Assembly (NCBI GenBank): GCA_003546025.1
Contig: QPKB01000004.1
Coordinates: 16,596,570 to 16,660,569 of the forward strand
Length of the DNA: 64,000 nt
Source of the DNA: Camphora micrantha
Taxonomy: Eukaryota; Streptophyta; Magnoliopsida; Laurales; Lauraceae
Direction of reading: 5' to 3'
Below, in pieces: positions 61,900-64,000 of the stretch (within the stretch, counting starts at the first letter, position 1; the number at the start of each line of letters is the position of its first letter). A program made the translations under genes and the position numbers. The notes beneath the pieces were generated by a model. The model worked only from the letters and a program-made list of their open reading frames with translations, did no database searches and had not been told where the DNA came from.

Positions 61900-63450
61900 A
61901 AAACATCACTAAGTCATTTCGTTGCTATTGCTTTTATGAGAAAATCTTCCATCTGATGATCAGCTCTTTCGTATGCCAACTTGATTTATTTCTTTCTTTA
62001 GAGTCTTCTTTCTGATGAAATGTCAATCTAAATAAAATACTGTGGCAATATGTATGATTGAGGTGCAATCACAATGTAAGAGGATGGCCATTTTTTTCTC
62101 AATGCCCAATTCACGTAGTAACCTCTTGGAGATCCTTTTATCAAAAATCCGCCAAATCAAATCTCATGGTACCTTGTCGTAGGCTCTTTAGATCGATGAA
62201 GAACATATGCATATTTTTCCTCTTCACTTGATACTTTTCGTTAATTGCATGAGCGAGAAGATAACTAACATTGTTGATCTCCCCGGCATGAAACTAAATT
62301 GATTTTCAAATAATTTGAGACTGACTTATTGTATAGGTCATCATATGCTTTGGACTTTGCGTCACTTACTGCTTTCTTAACTTCTACCTTTGGCTTCTTA
62401 TATATTTCATAATTTTCCATATTCCTAGTCCCCGCCAATCTTTTTACCCGTGTCTTTTCTCTCGAACAACTTCCTAAGCCTCTATTATCAACATGTGTTT
62501 TCCCTTTCGGCTCTCTAAGCACATCTTTTGCAGCCGTTTTGGTACAATCAACTATTTGGTTTCACATTGCCATAGTTTCTCCCTCCAATTCCATTTCATC
62601 CCCTCGATCACTTTATGCTTAATTGTTGTTGCCTCCCCCCAACCCCACCCCACCCACCCACCCACCCCACACCTTGTTTGATGAAACGTTTTTATTTACT
62701 ACCCCTCTTTCCACTTCAATGCAAATTTGGGAAATTATTATCTTATGTTGTGTGGTCGAACTTTCTCCAGGAGTATCCTCATAGTCTTTACAGACCAGTC
62801 AGTCATATTTTCTGAGTAGGAAAAAGTCTTTTGGCTCCTATTAATTCCACTCTTATAGGCAATTAAATGTTTCTCTCTCTTTTATAGTAGGCGTTTGCTA
62901 TAACAAAGTCAAACGCCAGCACAAATTTCAAGACGGTGTCTCCTAACTCAATTCCTTTCTCCAAATCCTTGTCATCCATGCACTTTATACCCTTTACCAT
63001 CCTTTCTTACATGCCCATTTAAGTCCCCAAATTTCTTCTATGAAACCATCCATATGTATTAATATATGCTAGTACTGCACAATCAATGGAAGGACGTGAA
63101 GTATTTTTGGTGAACATTACTCTCCATCCACTCTCCTCACCTTGATGTAGAGGATCCTAACTAGTCACTTGAGACACCATCTCATACTATGGGCTAAAAC
63201 CACCCAAAAGTTCAAATATATGCGGATTTTCTAGCTTCTTCGCTTGCTTCACACAACATGGTTCAGGACTCCGTTAATAATGCGAACTAATTCCACGTGG
63301 CTTTAAACTTAGCATTGTAGTTTCCAATTGACAAATCACCTTGTTTAAAACTTCGTTTTCTTTTGGTCATTCAACCATTCTTGCATTATTCCTTTTTTGA
63401 GTATATGGAGCCTCGATAGAATCCTGAAGTTCTTTTGTTGTATCATAATA
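61900..63450 (-). pseudogene. RTE-type LINE relic, endonuclease-RT linker and start of RT
   Basis: On the - strand near 62330-62420 the frame reads EVKKAVSDAKSKAYDDLYN, typical for the linker before RT in plant RTE elements. Near 62170-62230 it reads KNMHMFFIDLKS and, in another frame, AYDKVP and DLIWRIF, matching RT blocks. Stops and shifts throughout. Confidence 0.75.
62634..62676 (-). repeat. C-rich tract (G-rich on the - strand)
   Basis: About 43 bp of ccccaaccccaccccaccca-type text. Runs of C could form i-motifs, and the - strand could form G-quadruplexes. Confidence 0.85.
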
Positions 63451-64000
63451 CCAAAAACTAGCATCTATATTTGCACTGAATTAGGGATCTGATTCCTAAC
63501 ATCTTTTCAAAATCCAGTCTGAATATGTTGGTTTCTTTTTTTGGTGGTTTTTCAACACTTACATCAATGTAACTACTTCTTTTAGCACCTCCAATTGCCA
63601 TTCTAGTTGAATAAGTCCAATCTTTCTAATTGTTGGCTTCAAATTGACTTTGTGCAATCCTAAACAGTAAGCCCTGTTCTCTGAAGAAAACTTAAACAGT
63701 ACCTGGGATCTGTTATAAAATTATTGAGAAATCAACACAATGGTTTAATCTTCAGGGGACAGGGCTTATTGCAATGATTTGAAAACTGAAGCCTTCTGAA
63801 TCGAAGGTGACCTTGTTGAATTCAGCTGGCCCTAGCTTCCTCAAATCCACATGCAACTCTTCTATCAACTCCATCACCTTCTTTATGTGGTGGATTACTA
63901 CTAGCTTAAAAGTTCTCATACAAAATTTTAGAATTTAATCTATAGAAATCGTGGTCTTTTTCCAAGGAGATCTCAGAAAAAAAAAACCCTAGAGTAGAAC

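Larger units (their letters stand above)
59472..64000 (+). other. Start of the DCL4 intron after exon q, to the window end
   Basis: The donor gtaatt at 59472 is clear; the next expected exon (rest of RNase IIIa) was not found. Contains a LINE 3' end, an RTE relic and AT-rich stretches. Segment 61371-61816 may be a further MITE (ends ggaggcgtttgtgcaat and ggggttgtttggtaat inverted), not supported by a clear duplication. Confidence 0.7.

Noticed and set aside
1..64000. CRISPR arrays, bacterial operons, tRNA genes
   Set aside because: None seen. The tRNA-like strings found (ctctgatacca) are primer-binding sites of retrotransposons.

Overview
The window is nuclear DNA of a flowering plant. The evidence is one dispersed, fully spliceable DICER-LIKE 4 (DCL4) gene on the + strand, with GT-AG introns, inside a dense bed of plant transposable elements. 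The very long introns (up to about 15.5 kb) suggest a large, repeat-rich, probably woody genome. The species cannot be named from this sequence; a magnoliid or similar lineage is only a guess.

Gene. Seventeen consecutive DCL4 exons can be placed between 8279 and 59471. They join in phase into 981 codons without a stop. They begin inside the first helicase lobe, after the Walker A segment, and run through the DECH box, the second helicase lobe, DUF283, the platform and PAZ, and into RNase IIIa. The N-terminal exons (Walker A and before) were not found in 1-8278 and probably lie upstream. The rest of RNase IIIa, RNase IIIb and the dsRNA-binding domains must lie beyond 64000. The gene therefore exceeds 51 kb.

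Layout. 1-8278: old repeats, an RTE LINE relic and two hAT MITEs. 8279-10420: three helicase exons. 10421-25901: a giant intron with a copia relic, a complete but dead Ty1/copia element (13650-19077), a 319-bp TRIM, a PIF/Harbinger-like element and a 2.3-kb solo LTR. 25902-26811: four exons. 26812-40485: two introns around exon 8, with LTR-like and LINE relics and a complete hAT transposon (33545-39097) inserted into an older copia fragment. 40486-46355: helicase C-terminal exons with a copia relic and a hAT MITE between them. 46356-50332: L1-type LINE relics. 50333-51980: DUF283 and PAZ exons. 51981-58771: an intron with a Cassandra-type solo LTR carrying a 5S rRNA-like segment, a second 2.3-kb solo LTR, a Tourist-like MITE and copia relics. 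58772-59471: RNase IIIa exons. 59472-64000: intron with LINE relics.

How it fits together. DCL4 makes 21-nt siRNAs in trans-acting siRNA and antiviral silencing. Here its introns hold at least six classes of the elements that small-RNA pathways usually silence. The best-supported new observations are element-level. They include exact target-site duplications for seven insertions (33545, 2298, 3266, 22680, 52584, 21289 and the 49438 LINE stub) and near-exact ones for four more (44774, 39224, 19346, 53388). There are also paralogous empty sites for two insertions, a hAT transposase gene with a single premature stop, and a run of tryptophan-to-stop changes in the copia element.
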